Of a DNA stretch of 64,000 nucleotides, positions 43,453 through 51,971 are shown in pieces. The DNA comes from Paraburkholderia phytofirmans OLGA172. Its GTDB lineage: Bacteria; Pseudomonadota; Gammaproteobacteria; Burkholderiales; Burkholderiaceae. The notes beneath the pieces were generated by a model that was given only the letters and a program-made list of their open reading frames with translations, was not told the origin of the DNA and did not search any database. The first letter of the stretch is position 1. The number at the start of each line of letters is the position of its first letter. A program made the translations under genes and the position numbers. The DNA lies in contig NZ_CP014578.1 in the NCBI RefSeq assembly GCF_001634365.1, positions 2,728,001 through 2,792,000 of the forward strand, in the 5' to 3' direction.

Positions 43453-43750
43453 ACAGCCTCCGGCCGGTAAGCGTTGCTCATCGCGATTCCGTTGCTCACT
43501 ATCCGCGCTTCATTCTGGCACTAGCAACGGCAATCTGCAGATGAATCAATCTTGCCCTATAACGATGCTGTATAAAAGCGACACATCATCTCCCGGTGAT
43601 CAAGCAAATATACGAGATTTTTGCGTATACACATGCGTATACGCAGCACATATCAATGAGATTTTTTTATCTTAAATCAAATACTTAAATATTAAATTCG
43701 AGTCCTCTCCTGGCACCAACAGTTGTTCTGGCGTAAGCCGAAGTAGTTCG
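43453..43750. other. AT-rich gap upstream of the ArgP-like gene
   Basis: About 300 bases, noticeably AT-rich at 43600-43700 compared with the window. No gene is seen. It contains the tRNA 3'-end fragment at 43697-43718. Composition and context suggest foreign DNA. Confidence 0.5.
43697..43718 (+). other. tRNA 3'-end fragment, likely integrase attachment site
   Basis: TTCGAGTC followed by CTCTCCTGGCACCA has the form of a tRNA T-arm and acceptor strand ending in CCA (tRNA-Leu or tRNA-Phe type). The preceding bases are AT-rich and do not form the rest of a tRNA. Such a truncated tRNA end next to a P4-type integrase is the usual mark of an att site. Confidence 0.6.
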
Positions 43751-43752
43751 AG

Positions 43753-43787
43753 AAACCCCGTAAGATCGACGTCTTACGGGGTTTTTT
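43753..43787 (+). terminator. Rho-independent terminator
   Basis: 13-bp stem AAACCCCGTAAGA / TCTTACGGGGTTT with loop TCGACG and a run of T residues. It lies just after the tRNA fragment and was probably once the terminator of the tRNA gene. It is immediately followed by the integrase remnant. Confidence 0.88.
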
Positions 43788-43788
43788 G

Positions 43789-44190
43789 TTGCCTACAAAA
43801 ACCTGGCTGCTTCGCTATCGCCGTCTTGGCACGGGCAAGGAGAACTTCCTTAGCCTCGGCCCCTACCCCGATATCACACTCGCTGATGCGCGACGGTCCG
43901 CTTCTACCGCGTGCAATCTGGTTCGCGAAGGCACCGATCCGGTCGAACATCGCCGGGCCGAGTCCATCGCCCGCAAATGCGTGGCCGAAGGCGCCTTCCA
44001 TCTCGTGGCCCAGCGCTGGCTCGACTTCAAACCCAAGGAATGGGTGGACGAAACCTACCGGAAGGCGGAGTTTGTCGTGCGCGAATATCAGGAAGACGTC
44101 GGTCGCGTCCGCGAGCGGGTTCGGGAGGACGGCAGTGTTCTAAAGGGGCGGATTGAAAACCTCGTTGGTTCCTACAGCGACGAACCTTAA
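43789..44190 (+). pseudogene. P4-type tyrosine integrase fragment
   Basis: The frame reads KTWLLRYRRLGTGKENFLSL then GPYPDITLADARRSA, followed by VREGTDPVEHRRAE and FHLVAQRWLDFKPKEWVDET, which is the DUF4102 arm-binding and core-binding part of P4-type integrases. The N-terminal 30-40 residues are missing, and similarity ends near residue 105 without the catalytic C-domain (R..HxxR..Y). The TTG that opens the frame is only chance adjacency to the terminator. Confidence 0.82.
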
Positions 44191-44400
44191 GGAGTTCCAT
44201 CACGAACTACCGGCAGCAACGCGTCTTTTGCGTTCTTTGCGTCCAGACGATGCGAGCAGTCCCAGCGACCACGCGGAGCGCCGCAGCGGCCGCACCGCCC
44301 AAAGGCTACATGAGCGCCACCTTGCCCGTAAGCTGCGGACACGCGTCAGCATCTCTGGCCCAACGCTCAGCCCGCGTAGTCCTGCGGGCCCCGGCACAAC

Positions 44401-45486
44401 TCAGAAAGCATGCGCGATTCCGACTACCACCGCAAGTTGGTTGGCTCCGGTCGCGACAGGGGTGGTCGACCCTGTCGCACTCAAGGCAGACTTCGCGCTG
44501 TTGATGACGTACGTGACATCCGTGTACAGCGTGGTGCGCTTGGATAGCAGGTAGTCTGCGTTGACGCCTGAGCTGATGGCATGCGCCGAAACCGTCCGAA
44601 ATGTGTGATAGTACGAACCCGCCGAAACTTGAAACGCTGGCGTTAACTTATAGCGAAGGCCTCCGAATCCCATGGTCTGCGGCGGTGACGCAGCGAACGT
44701 AGCGGCAATGTCGTTCAGAAGGAGTTCGTAACCAGCGTACAGGGTCGCATTGCCAATAGACCAGGAACCGCCCGCGAGATAGCGCCGCTCGCTGTCGCCG
44801 GACGAGGCAACACTCGTCCCTTGGCGTTGCTCATAAACGAAGGTCAGGTTGATTGGCCCTTGGCGATACCGGCCACCAATATCAAACTGCTTGCCGACCC
44901 GGAACTCTCCCGGCACCTGGCCCCCATTCGCAATCGTCGAATCGTAGCCAAAACTGTAGAGCGCGTTCAACTCGAACGGACCGGCGTGCCCGAGATATTC
45001 GAGCGCGTTATCGGCCCGTCCTACAAACTGCGCATCCTGGGCCGACAGGCCATAGCTGGAGTAATTGAGAGGGTCAAGCGCCAGGAAGAAGCGATACATA
45101 GGTGTCATCTGCCGGCCGGCCATCACCGCACCGAACTTATCGCTCTCAAGGCCAACGAACGCCTGGCGGCCGAACAACCGTCCTCCCTGCTGCAGGGTAC
45201 CGTTATTCGTCGCAAAGCCCGATTCGAGCGTGAATATCGAGCGCAGACCTGCCCCAAGGTCTTCCTTGCCAGTGAAACCCCAACGAGAATTGATGCGATT
45301 GCCGGTGTTGATACGAAACAGGTTGCCGGAGCCCTGCCTGGCTGCATGGGTGACGAACTCGACGCCAGAGTCAAGAATGCCGTAGAGCGTTACCGATGAC
45401 TGAGCGTGAGATGCAATACTTGCCGACGAACATATCGTAGCGGCGAGCACTGTCCTCAACAGTCGCGTACCGTGATTCGATTTCAA
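44401..45486 (-). CDS. Gram-negative porin (OmpC-like)
   Basis: 361 residues. The signal peptide (LLRTVLAATICSSASIASHA) is followed by QSSVTLYGILDSGVEFVTHA, the burkholderial porin start. It contains GFTGKEDLGAGLRSIFTLES and ends in GIAHAF with a terminal Phe. It is the last gene of the Rieske oxygenase operon, 94 bases after the MFS gene, and probably admits the aromatic substrate. It differs clearly from the porin at 4550-5620. Confidence 0.93.
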   Translation of the reverse strand: MKSNHGTRLLRTVLAATICSSASIASHAQSSVTLYGILDSGVEFVTHAARQGSGNLFRINTGNRINSRWGFTGKEDLGAGLRSIFTLESGFATNNGTLQQGGRLFGRQAFVGLESDKFGAVMAGRQMTPMYRFFLALDPLNYSSYGLSAQDAQFVGRADNALEYLGHAGPFELNALYSFGYDSTIANGGQVPGEFRVGKQFDIGGRYRQGPINLTFVYEQRQGTSVASSGDSERRYLAGGSWSIGNATLYAGYELLLNDIAATFAASPPQTMGFGGLRYKLTPAFQVSAGSYYHTFRTVSAHAISSGVNADYLLSKRTTLYTDVTYVINSAKSALSATGSTTPVATGANQLAVVVGIAHAF

Positions 45487-45580
45487 GCTAGTCTCCTTAT
45501 TATGAGTAGTTATACTAATTTAATATTCAGGCGATACACATCGACAATTTTTCGATTTGCATCCGACGGTGCGGGGCGAA

Positions 45581-46831
45581 TTAAACCTGTGCGATGCGTT
45601 TGCTCACGAACAGCATCGCTACAAGCCCGACGACTGGCCCGATGGCAAGCGTAAGAACGGCAAGCACGATTGAATGTGTCCCGCCATAGACGTGTCCGAC
45701 AGCCAGAGGGGACACAGCGCTACCCATTTGCCAAATGGCGTTTGTCCAACCAGCGCTCGCTCCAGCCAGACGTTTTCCGGATGCGTCGCTCACCTGTGCC
45801 ATAAGCACCGGCAGGTAACCATATGAAAACGCGCCAAGAACCGGAGCGACGATATAAAACTGCGTGACAGTCGAGCACATGCCAAACACCACAAGAGTGA
45901 TGGCAAACGCGACCAGAACCAGAATGGACATGAGCCGACGCGAGATTCCCGGCAGGTCGGATACCCAACCGAGTGTGGGTTTCGCAATGACCGCGCCGAT
46001 GCCGAAAGACGCGATAATCGACCCGGCCACGACAGGGGAAATACCGTACTGCCGCGTCATCAGCGCATTTCCCCAGGCGCCGAAGCCAACAGTCGCCCAG
46101 AGACCGCCGCAACCAGCAATGGAAAGAAATATCAGATTGCGATTGCGCAAGAGACTAAGCATCTCTTTCGCACTGTTGCGAGCCGGAGCTCGTTCGCCGA
46201 CCGGGCGATTCTTGAGAAACAGAAGGGAGACGATGCCCCAGGCGAACGTGGCAATGCCGAGCATGCGAAATGCACTGGCCCAGCCGTACTGCGCGGAAAT
46301 GGTGGGCACGATTGCATTGGCGAGGACCACGGCGAGCGAAGTTGCCGTGGTGTAAATGCCCATCGCTCGCCCCCGGTCTCGCGTGAACCAGGCAGGAATC
46401 ACCTTCATCCCGGCCGAATAGTCAGCTCCGGCTGCAAAGCCCATTGCCAGTTGAATCAGAATGCCCGCCGTCAACGAGGTCGTCTCGCCAAAAAAGAACG
46501 TGAAGACACCGAGCGGAAGCAACGCGAGAGTCATCATGGCCCGACCGCCGAGAAAATCGGTCAGCATGCCTCCGATGATGTTTGCAACCACGTATCCCGC
46601 ATAGAACGCCGTAACAAAGGCACCAAGGAGCGACACCTTGATACCGAGCGATGCGCCAACAGGCGCTGCGACCGTGCTCCATGCGACGCGGTCGACGTAG
46701 CTGAGAAGAAATGCTGCCCACACGATAAACAGAGCAACCCAGCGGTAGGGGCTCGCCGCTGTTACACCGACGCTTGACGCGGTCCAGTCCGCGCCCGATG
46801 CGTCACTCGACGACGTCAGGTTTTTTCCCAC
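45581..46831 (-). CDS. MFS transporter, anion:cation symporter-like
   Basis: 416 residues with 12 helices. The first helix region YRWVALFIVWAAFLLSYVDR and the D-x-L-G-G-R loop (GGMLTDFLGGR) match the ACS-type MFS group (phthalate, glucarate and galactonate importers). The second half has KPTLGWVSDLPGISRR at the 8-9 loop. It is in an operon with a Rieske oxygenase, so uptake of an aromatic acid such as a phthalate-like compound is likely. Confidence 0.85.
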   Translation of the reverse strand: MGKNLTSSSDASGADWTASSVGVTAASPYRWVALFIVWAAFLLSYVDRVAWSTVAAPVGASLGIKVSLLGAFVTAFYAGYVVANIIGGMLTDFLGGRAMMTLALLPLGVFTFFFGETTSLTAGILIQLAMGFAAGADYSAGMKVIPAWFTRDRGRAMGIYTTATSLAVVLANAIVPTISAQYGWASAFRMLGIATFAWGIVSLLFLKNRPVGERAPARNSAKEMLSLLRNRNLIFLSIAGCGGLWATVGFGAWGNALMTRQYGISPVVAGSIIASFGIGAVIAKPTLGWVSDLPGISRRLMSILVLVAFAITLVVFGMCSTVTQFYIVAPVLGAFSYGYLPVLMAQVSDASGKRLAGASAGWTNAIWQMGSAVSPLAVGHVYGGTHSIVLAVLTLAIGPVVGLVAMLFVSKRIAQV

Positions 46832-46931
46832 GACTCCTCCATGCAGGGCGTGCGTACGCCGCCCTTATTCTTTTTCCGATTTGACATCCGGCGCGTAAGG
46901 GGCGCCGGGCGTGTGTTGCCGGGTTGCGGCG

Positions 46932-47897
46932 TTACAGGTCCAGCACAAGTCTCCCGGACTTCGAGCGGGAGCAGCACGGTAGAAACTGGTCGTTTCGTGA
47001 CTGCTCTTCCGGAGATAGGAACAGGTCTCGATGTTCCGGCTCGCCGTCGAGAACGCGGGTAAGGCAGGTTCCACAAATGCCCTGCTCGCACGAAACGGGT
47101 ACGTCAACTCCAGCGTCCGCGAGCGCCTGCGTCACCGTGCGGTCTGCGGGGATGGTCACCGTCTTTCCAGTGCGCGCAAGGCACACTTCAAAGCTGCCAT
47201 CGGCCGACGTGTCGACGGTGGGAGCCGAGAAAAACTCGTAATGCATTCGACTCTCTGGCCACCCGCTCGCACGCGCCGCATCAAGCACCGCGTTCATGAA
47301 GCCTTGCGGCCCGCAGACATAGAGATGCGTGTCCGGGGTTGCGTCCTTGAGCAGCGCATCAAGACGAAGGCGTTGGTGCTCATCCTCGTCGTCGAAGTGA
47401 TAGTGAACGCGCTCAGCCCATGACGCGTCCGCGAGCCGCTCGAGGAAAGCCGCACGCGAACGCGAACGTACACAGTAGTGCAGCTCGAAATCTTTACCGG
47501 TACGGTCGAGGTGCTGTGCCATGCAAAGCAACGGAGTGAGTCCGATGCCCCCGGCCAACATCAGGTGCTTCGCGGGAACGGACGCGAGCGCGAAGTGATT
47601 GCGAGGCATACTGACGCTCAGTTCGTCCCCTTCTTTAACTGCGTCGTGCATACCTGCCGAACCACCTCGCGAGTGCTCTTCGCGTAACACGGCAATTTGA
47701 TAACGCGAGCGCTCGTGGGGCGCGCTGCAAAGCGAATATTGCCGGACATGCCCCGTTGGCAAGTGGACATCGATGTGTGAGCCAGCATCGAACGCCGGCA
47801 AATCACGACCGTCTGGACTTGCGAATTCAAAACTGACGATGCCGTCAGCCTCGATATTGCGCCGCGCAACTCGTACCATCATTGTGGAATTCTTCAT
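46932..47897 (-). CDS. Phthalate dioxygenase reductase-type oxidoreductase (FMN, NAD, 2Fe-2S)
   Basis: 321 residues in PDR/VanB order. The FMN domain has GSHIDVHLPTGHVRQYSLCS, the NAD domain LMLAGGIGLTPLLCMA and LYVCGPQGFMNAVLD, and the C-terminal plant-type ferredoxin CEQGICGTCLTRVLDGEPEH ending in CC. It transfers electrons from NADH to the Rieske oxygenase encoded two genes upstream. The ATG at 47897 has GGTGG just upstream and begins 11 bases after the SDR stop. It is a partner component of a two-component oxygenase. Confidence 0.92.
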   Translation of the reverse strand: MKNSTMMVRVARRNIEADGIVSFEFASPDGRDLPAFDAGSHIDVHLPTGHVRQYSLCSAPHERSRYQIAVLREEHSRGGSAGMHDAVKEGDELSVSMPRNHFALASVPAKHLMLAGGIGLTPLLCMAQHLDRTGKDFELHYCVRSRSRAAFLERLADASWAERVHYHFDDEDEHQRLRLDALLKDATPDTHLYVCGPQGFMNAVLDAARASGWPESRMHYEFFSAPTVDTSADGSFEVCLARTGKTVTIPADRTVTQALADAGVDVPVSCEQGICGTCLTRVLDGEPEHRDLFLSPEEQSRNDQFLPCCSRSKSGRLVLDL

Positions 47898-47908
47898 GGC
47901 CACCACCG

Positions 47909-48688
47909 TTACATAATCGACAAGCCGCCGTCGACCATCAGCGTGGTGCCGGTGATAAACGATGCCTCATCGCTCGCAAGCCATAGAATCGGCCATGAGA
48001 CCTCCTCAGGAGACGCCCAACGTTCTAACAACGACGTGTCTTGCCTCTGTGTCTTGAGCACCTCTACACTCTTTCCAGCAGCCTGCGCCCGATTGACGTG
48101 AAAATCCGTCAGCGTCGAGCCTGGGCATATTGCGTTGGCACGCACACCGTGTACAGCCTCCTCGAAGGCAAGCGTGCGAGTCATAGCGAGCATGCCGGCC
48201 TTGGTTGCATCGTAGAGGCCCATGCCCTTGCGGCCGGTGACCGCGTAGCAGGACGACACGTTGACGATGCTCGCCGAACCCGCCGCGCGCAACAACGGCA
48301 AAGCAGCCCTGCAGTAGTTCGCGGTGCCCACCATATTCACCGACACCATGCTTTGCCATTCTTCCGGCGTCGCATCGGCGAGGGCGCTGTAGTTGCGCAT
48401 TGCGGCGTTGTTGACGAGGACGTCAAGCCGGCCGAACGCACGTTGGGCAAGCTCGACGGCCGCGGAAGCTTGCTCGGCGTTCGCCACGTCAGCGACATAC
48501 GTTTGAACTCTTGCCGCGGCATCACGGCCGAGCAAGTCGTCTGCGATATTGGCGAGCGCTTGTGGATTTGCGTCGACGAGGACGACTGCAGCGCCTTCGT
48601 CACAGAACACACGCGCGGTAGAAGCACCAATGCCGCCTCCGCCGCCCGTAATCAGCGCGACTTTGTCTCTTAGTCTTGAACCTTGCAT
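47909..48688 (-). CDS. SDR-family dehydrogenase
   Basis: 259 residues: TGGGGGIGASTARVF for the cofactor, VLVNNAAMRNY, NVSSCYAVTGRKGMGLYDAT then KAGM (Ser, Tyr and Lys in place) and TLMVDGGLSIM. It lies between the Rieske oxygenase and its reductase, so it probably dehydrogenates the dihydrodiol or alcohol made by the oxygenase. A cis-diol dehydrogenase role fits but is not proved by sequence. Confidence 0.87.
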   Translation of the reverse strand: MQGSRLRDKVALITGGGGGIGASTARVFCDEGAAVVLVDANPQALANIADDLLGRDAAARVQTYVADVANAEQASAAVELAQRAFGRLDVLVNNAAMRNYSALADATPEEWQSMVSVNMVGTANYCRAALPLLRAAGSASIVNVSSCYAVTGRKGMGLYDATKAGMLAMTRTLAFEEAVHGVRANAICPGSTLTDFHVNRAQAAGKSVEVLKTQRQDTSLLERWASPEEVSWPILWLASDEASFITGTTLMVDGGLSIM

Positions 48689-48748
48689 CTCACGCCGGCG
48701 CGGTGCCGGCCTCCTTATGCAGCGTTGAACAATGAGCGCTGAGCCCGC

Positions 48749-50020
48749 TCAGATTGAGTAAATCGGCTGGCCCTTGCCATCCGAGAGATGGATGACAGCC
48801 CACTCTTGCGGTTTCCGGTCGCGCGGGAGCAAGGCGCCGGCCGCGCGCACACGCTGCTGGTCTGCATCGATTGCGGGCGGGTCGGTGTCAACCTGCAAAG
48901 AGGTAGCTGCTTCATAGAGCATGCGTCGAGCCATTACGATGGCGCGGTCCGTCGGCAACAGCTTCTCCTTGCTGTGGTCCTGAATGGGACCCATGCTTTC
49001 CTGCAGCGACGCGTCCTGCATCGCGAAGCCGAAGACGCCTGAATATGCGCGCTTGTCCTTTTGGGCCTGACGGTCAATCAGATAGTCGTTGCTCTTGTTC
49101 GCCTTCGGGCGGAACGTGCCCGGCTCGTATTCGCAGTGAATGCCCTTACCTGCGTTCAGGTCGCTTATCTCTTCCTCGGACAACGGACGGTCCGGACGGA
49201 AGTTGATACTCCACGCCCAGCAGGTATGGTCGTCAATCGGCACCCAGACGTGACCTGCTAGCGAGTGGTCGCCAAACGGCGGAATGAGCGTGTACCACGG
49301 GAAGAGGTACTGCGTGATTCGCCAGTAGTAAGAATCCGGGCCGCCATTGCGACGCCCGAAAAGCGTGAGGCCGAACGGCTGCTTCTCGATTTCGAAGATG
49401 ACGTTCCCATCCGCCTTGATGTACTCGAGCGCTTTGGTGCCCTGGTGCATCGGGTCTTCGTCGACTTCGTAGCGGTGCACGTACGAGACGTGGCTCGTGT
49501 CGATGCCGCCTTCCATAGCCTGCAGATAGTTTGACTCTTGCAGACGTTTGGAAACGAATACGTGGTCCGCCGGCAGGTTGCACCATTCGAGGTCCGGCGG
49601 TGCCGGCTGCTTGTCTTTGGGGCCCATGTAAGCCCAGAGAATACCGGCGCGCTCGATACACGGGTATGCCGTGATGCTCATGTGCTTGCACGCTTGCGGC
49701 GCGGACGGCACCTCGACGCAGTTTCCGTTCCGGTCGAATTTGAGGCCGTGATACGAGCAGCGGATGCCGTTCTCCTCGTTGCGCCCGAAATAGAGCGACA
49801 CACCGCGATGCGAACAGAACTCATCAATCAGCGCCGGATTGCCGTCTGAATCCCGAAACGCCAGCAACTTCTCTCCAAGGATTTGCACTCGCACCGGCGG
49901 GCAGTCTGGCTCCGCGATTTCGCTCGCCAGCAGAATTGGCACCCAGTAGCGCCGCATCAGATTACCCATTGCTGTGCCGGGACCCGTGCGCACAAGCGTT
50001 TCCGACATGTTCTTGTCCAT
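48749..50020 (-). CDS. Rieske non-haem iron oxygenase (phthalate/phenoxybenzoate dioxygenase family)
   Basis: 423 residues. The Rieske centre is Cys69-x-His71 (FCSHRG) and Cys88-xx-His91 (CSYHG). The mononuclear iron ligands are Asp174, His177 and His182 in MEGGIDTSHVSYVH. The length and spacing fit the phthalate 4,5-dioxygenase/PobA class served by the reductase type encoded downstream. It should hydroxylate or O-demethylate an aromatic acid. The ATG at 50020 has GGAG eight bases upstream. It is first gene of the minus operon and divergent from an IclR gene. Confidence 0.92.
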   Translation of the reverse strand: MDKNMSETLVRTGPGTAMGNLMRRYWVPILLASEIAEPDCPPVRVQILGEKLLAFRDSDGNPALIDEFCSHRGVSLYFGRNEENGIRCSYHGLKFDRNGNCVEVPSAPQACKHMSITAYPCIERAGILWAYMGPKDKQPAPPDLEWCNLPADHVFVSKRLQESNYLQAMEGGIDTSHVSYVHRYEVDEDPMHQGTKALEYIKADGNVIFEIEKQPFGLTLFGRRNGGPDSYYWRITQYLFPWYTLIPPFGDHSLAGHVWVPIDDHTCWAWSINFRPDRPLSEEEISDLNAGKGIHCEYEPGTFRPKANKSNDYLIDRQAQKDKRAYSGVFGFAMQDASLQESMGPIQDHSKEKLLPTDRAIVMARRMLYEAATSLQVDTDPPAIDADQQRVRAAGALLPRDRKPQEWAVIHLSDGKGQPIYSI

Positions 50021-50166
50021 GCTCAAACTCCAAATCGTATGTGATGTTGTCCGTCTGATGAGATTGTGTTCTCATTCTACGGACACGAAATTTGAAGTCA
50101 AGCCTCTACGAATAGGTAGTTTCTCTACAATGGCGCAGATGGCATCGGCCAAGGGGATAGCGGAAC
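50021..50166. promoter_or_regulatory. Divergent promoter region, Rieske operon / IclR gene
   Basis: 146-bp gap. An imperfect symmetry around GGTAGTTTCTCTACAATGG (50113-50131) and an AT-rich stretch at 50085-50115 could hold the IclR site and overlapping promoters. Exact elements were not assigned. Confidence 0.45.
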
Positions 50167-50925
50167 ATGGAAGAAAAAAAGGCGCACGAGAGCGTTCGTG
50201 CGGTTGAACGAGCTTTAGAAATACTTTTGGCGTTCAGGCCGGGAGATGAATCTCTAACCGTCGCTGAGTTGCTTGGGCGTGTGAACCTTAGCCGTCCGAC
50301 GTTGTATCGACTGCTAAACACATTGGAGCAGGCCGGGTTCCTCGCATCGACCGGTGAACCGCAGCGATTCCACCTGGGAAGCTCGGTGGCTCAATTGGCA
50401 CACGTCTGGCTGAGCGAACACAGAATCGCCGAACTGGCGCAGCCGGTTCTGCGCAACCTATGGGAGGCGACGTCCGAGACCGTGGCTCTGTTTGTTCCAG
50501 ATGACACGTATCGACTTTGCGTGGCAGAACTGGAGAGTCATCAGCCGCTTAGTTTTCGACGCGGTGTCGGCTACCGCGAAAAGCTTGTGCGCGGCGCCAG
50601 CGGCCGCACCATTCTTTCGCAGATGCGACTGACACCAGACGAATTAACGCGTTATCTCGTCGACCCTACCCAGGATGTGTCGGCGTTGATTCAAGACATC
50701 GAACAAATCCGTTTAAAAGGGTTCGGTACAAGTCACCACGAATTGATTGATGGCGCCGTCGCCGTGGCGGCACCTTTCTTCAACGGGGCCAATCAGGTCG
50801 CAGGCTCGCTATGCATCTTTGGTCCGAGCGTCCGGGTCACCGAGCAGCGGGTCGAGGAGTTTGGAGAGTTGCTCAAGCGCGCAACCGTCGCTTTATCTCG
50901 GCTTCTCGGCCAGCAAGTGTCCTGA
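50167..50925 (+). CDS. IclR-family transcriptional regulator
   Basis: 252 residues. The N-terminal winged helix is LTVAELLGRVNLSRPTLYRL then LNTLEQAGFLA, and the C-terminal GAF-like effector domain has ETVALFVPDDTYRLCVAELE, YREKLVRGASGRTILSQM and GFGTSHHELIDGAVAVAAPF. IclR proteins commonly control the adjacent aromatic operon. It is divergent from the Rieske oxygenase operon, so that is its likely target. Confidence 0.92.
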   Translation: MEEKKAHESVRAVERALEILLAFRPGDESLTVAELLGRVNLSRPTLYRLLNTLEQAGFLASTGEPQRFHLGSSVAQLAHVWLSEHRIAELAQPVLRNLWEATSETVALFVPDDTYRLCVAELESHQPLSFRRGVGYREKLVRGASGRTILSQMRLTPDELTRYLVDPTQDVSALIQDIEQIRLKGFGTSHHELIDGAVAVAAPFFNGANQVAGSLCIFGPSVRVTEQRVEEFGELLKRATVALSRLLGQQVS

Positions 50926-51110
50926 GAGTTTGGGACCATGCGCGCATCGCTGGTCGTCGCATTGGCGGCAGCGGCGTAGCGATTGTCGCGGACTAAATTA
51001 CCCCTACGAATCAAGGCGCCTGCTCTCTCTCAGGCACTTTGCATTTCAGCGCCAGGTCGCGGAACGCCTCACCTGCGCTAGACTGGGTTGAGCAACGGAA
51101 GGAGACTTGG

Positions 51111-51383
51111 ATGATACGCAGAACGCTCAATGCCTCGCAGCTTCAGCAGGAGGTCGACCGGCGAATCCATCGACTGCAGGAAATCGTCGAGGATGGCGTG
51201 AAGATTCGTGTGCCGCGGCCGCAGTTGCAAGAGGCTGACAAGACAGGCTGCAACTGGAACATGACTCACTTCGGCAACGCGGTCGGCTTCGAGCGCGACA
51301 TCGAGGGCGTGCTGAAAGCAGTGCGTGCGGAATACAACCTCAATACCGAAGTGAAGGACACCGGCAATCCATTTGGGGACTAA
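51111..51383 (+). CDS. Small conserved-looking hypothetical protein
   Basis: 90 residues with a good Shine-Dalgarno (AAGGAGA, six bases before the ATG). The sequence begins MIRRTLNASQLQQEVDRRIH, a helical region, then has a central CNWNMTHFGNAVGFERD segment and an acidic C-terminus. No function recognised. Composition is normal for the genome, and it stands alone between the IclR gene and histone-like debris. Confidence 0.65.
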   Translation: MIRRTLNASQLQQEVDRRIHRLQEIVEDGVKIRVPRPQLQEADKTGCNWNMTHFGNAVGFERDIEGVLKAVRAEYNLNTEVKDTGNPFGD

Positions 51384-51971
51384 CCGCGAAAGACATCGAT
51401 TCGCTGTTCGTTTTTTATGGCGTGGGCACTAATGATGCGCTTACCTCGAATGGTCTACCTTGCGACGCCCCGTCGCAGATATTTTCGCTTTGAAATCTTT
51501 GCTTTCTAGCAGCATCGACATGGCCGCATGTTGCTCAAAGTTGCCGACAACTACCAAATGGACCAGTGCGGGGGCTGCGAGCAAAACAAAGCCTTCGGCC
51601 AAAACGGCAGTTGCCAGAAAAGCCGTCGTCAGGAAGGTCGCAGCGACAGAGAAGGTTGCGGTGAAGAAGGTGGTTGCCAAGAAGGCCGTGAGTGCGAAGG
51701 CGCCGGCGATACGCAAGCCGACGACGTTTTATTGCGCCTGTGCTGCCTGACGTTGCGCGGCTTGCCATCGTTGATAACCATGTCCGGTGGCTCAGGGGCT
51801 GCCTCGGAGTTCTGAAACGGTATGGTTCGCCTGGTTTGGCGCGCGATCAAGCTAAGGCATCTCGAGGAACCAGTGTGCTTCCTTCAAGATGAAATCAGGT
51901 TCGCCGTTTCCCCCCACACGCCGATGTCGTTACACTCGATGTCTGGCCATCGCTCCCTCATCTTTCGGCTC
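51384..51971. other. Mostly gene-free stretch with a histone H1-like remnant
   Basis: 590 bases between the small protein gene and the LysR start. The only recognisable content is the Lys/Ala-rich frame at 51538-51750. No promoter was assigned for the LysR gene. Confidence 0.5.
51538..51750 (+). pseudogene. Remnant of a histone H1-like Ala/Lys-rich protein gene
   Basis: The frame reads SKTKPSAKTAVARKAVVRKV, AATEKVAVKKVV, AKKAVSAKAPAIRKP, echoing the KKAxxKKAxx repeats of betaproteobacterial H1-like DNA-binding proteins. Several expected lysines are changed to Arg, Glu or Ser, and both ends are unrelated, so it is probably a decayed fragment. The opposite strand gives a hydrophobic open frame only because of the repeat. 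Confidence 0.5.

Noticed and set aside
43690..43725. Complete tRNA gene
   Set aside because: Only the T-arm/acceptor 3' strand is present; the preceding sequence is AT-rich and cannot form the D and anticodon arms.
51441..51716. Hydrophobic Ala/Thr/Phe-rich protein on the minus strand
   Set aside because: It is the reverse complement of an Ala/Lys repeat and has no ribosome site; the hydrophobicity is a by-product.
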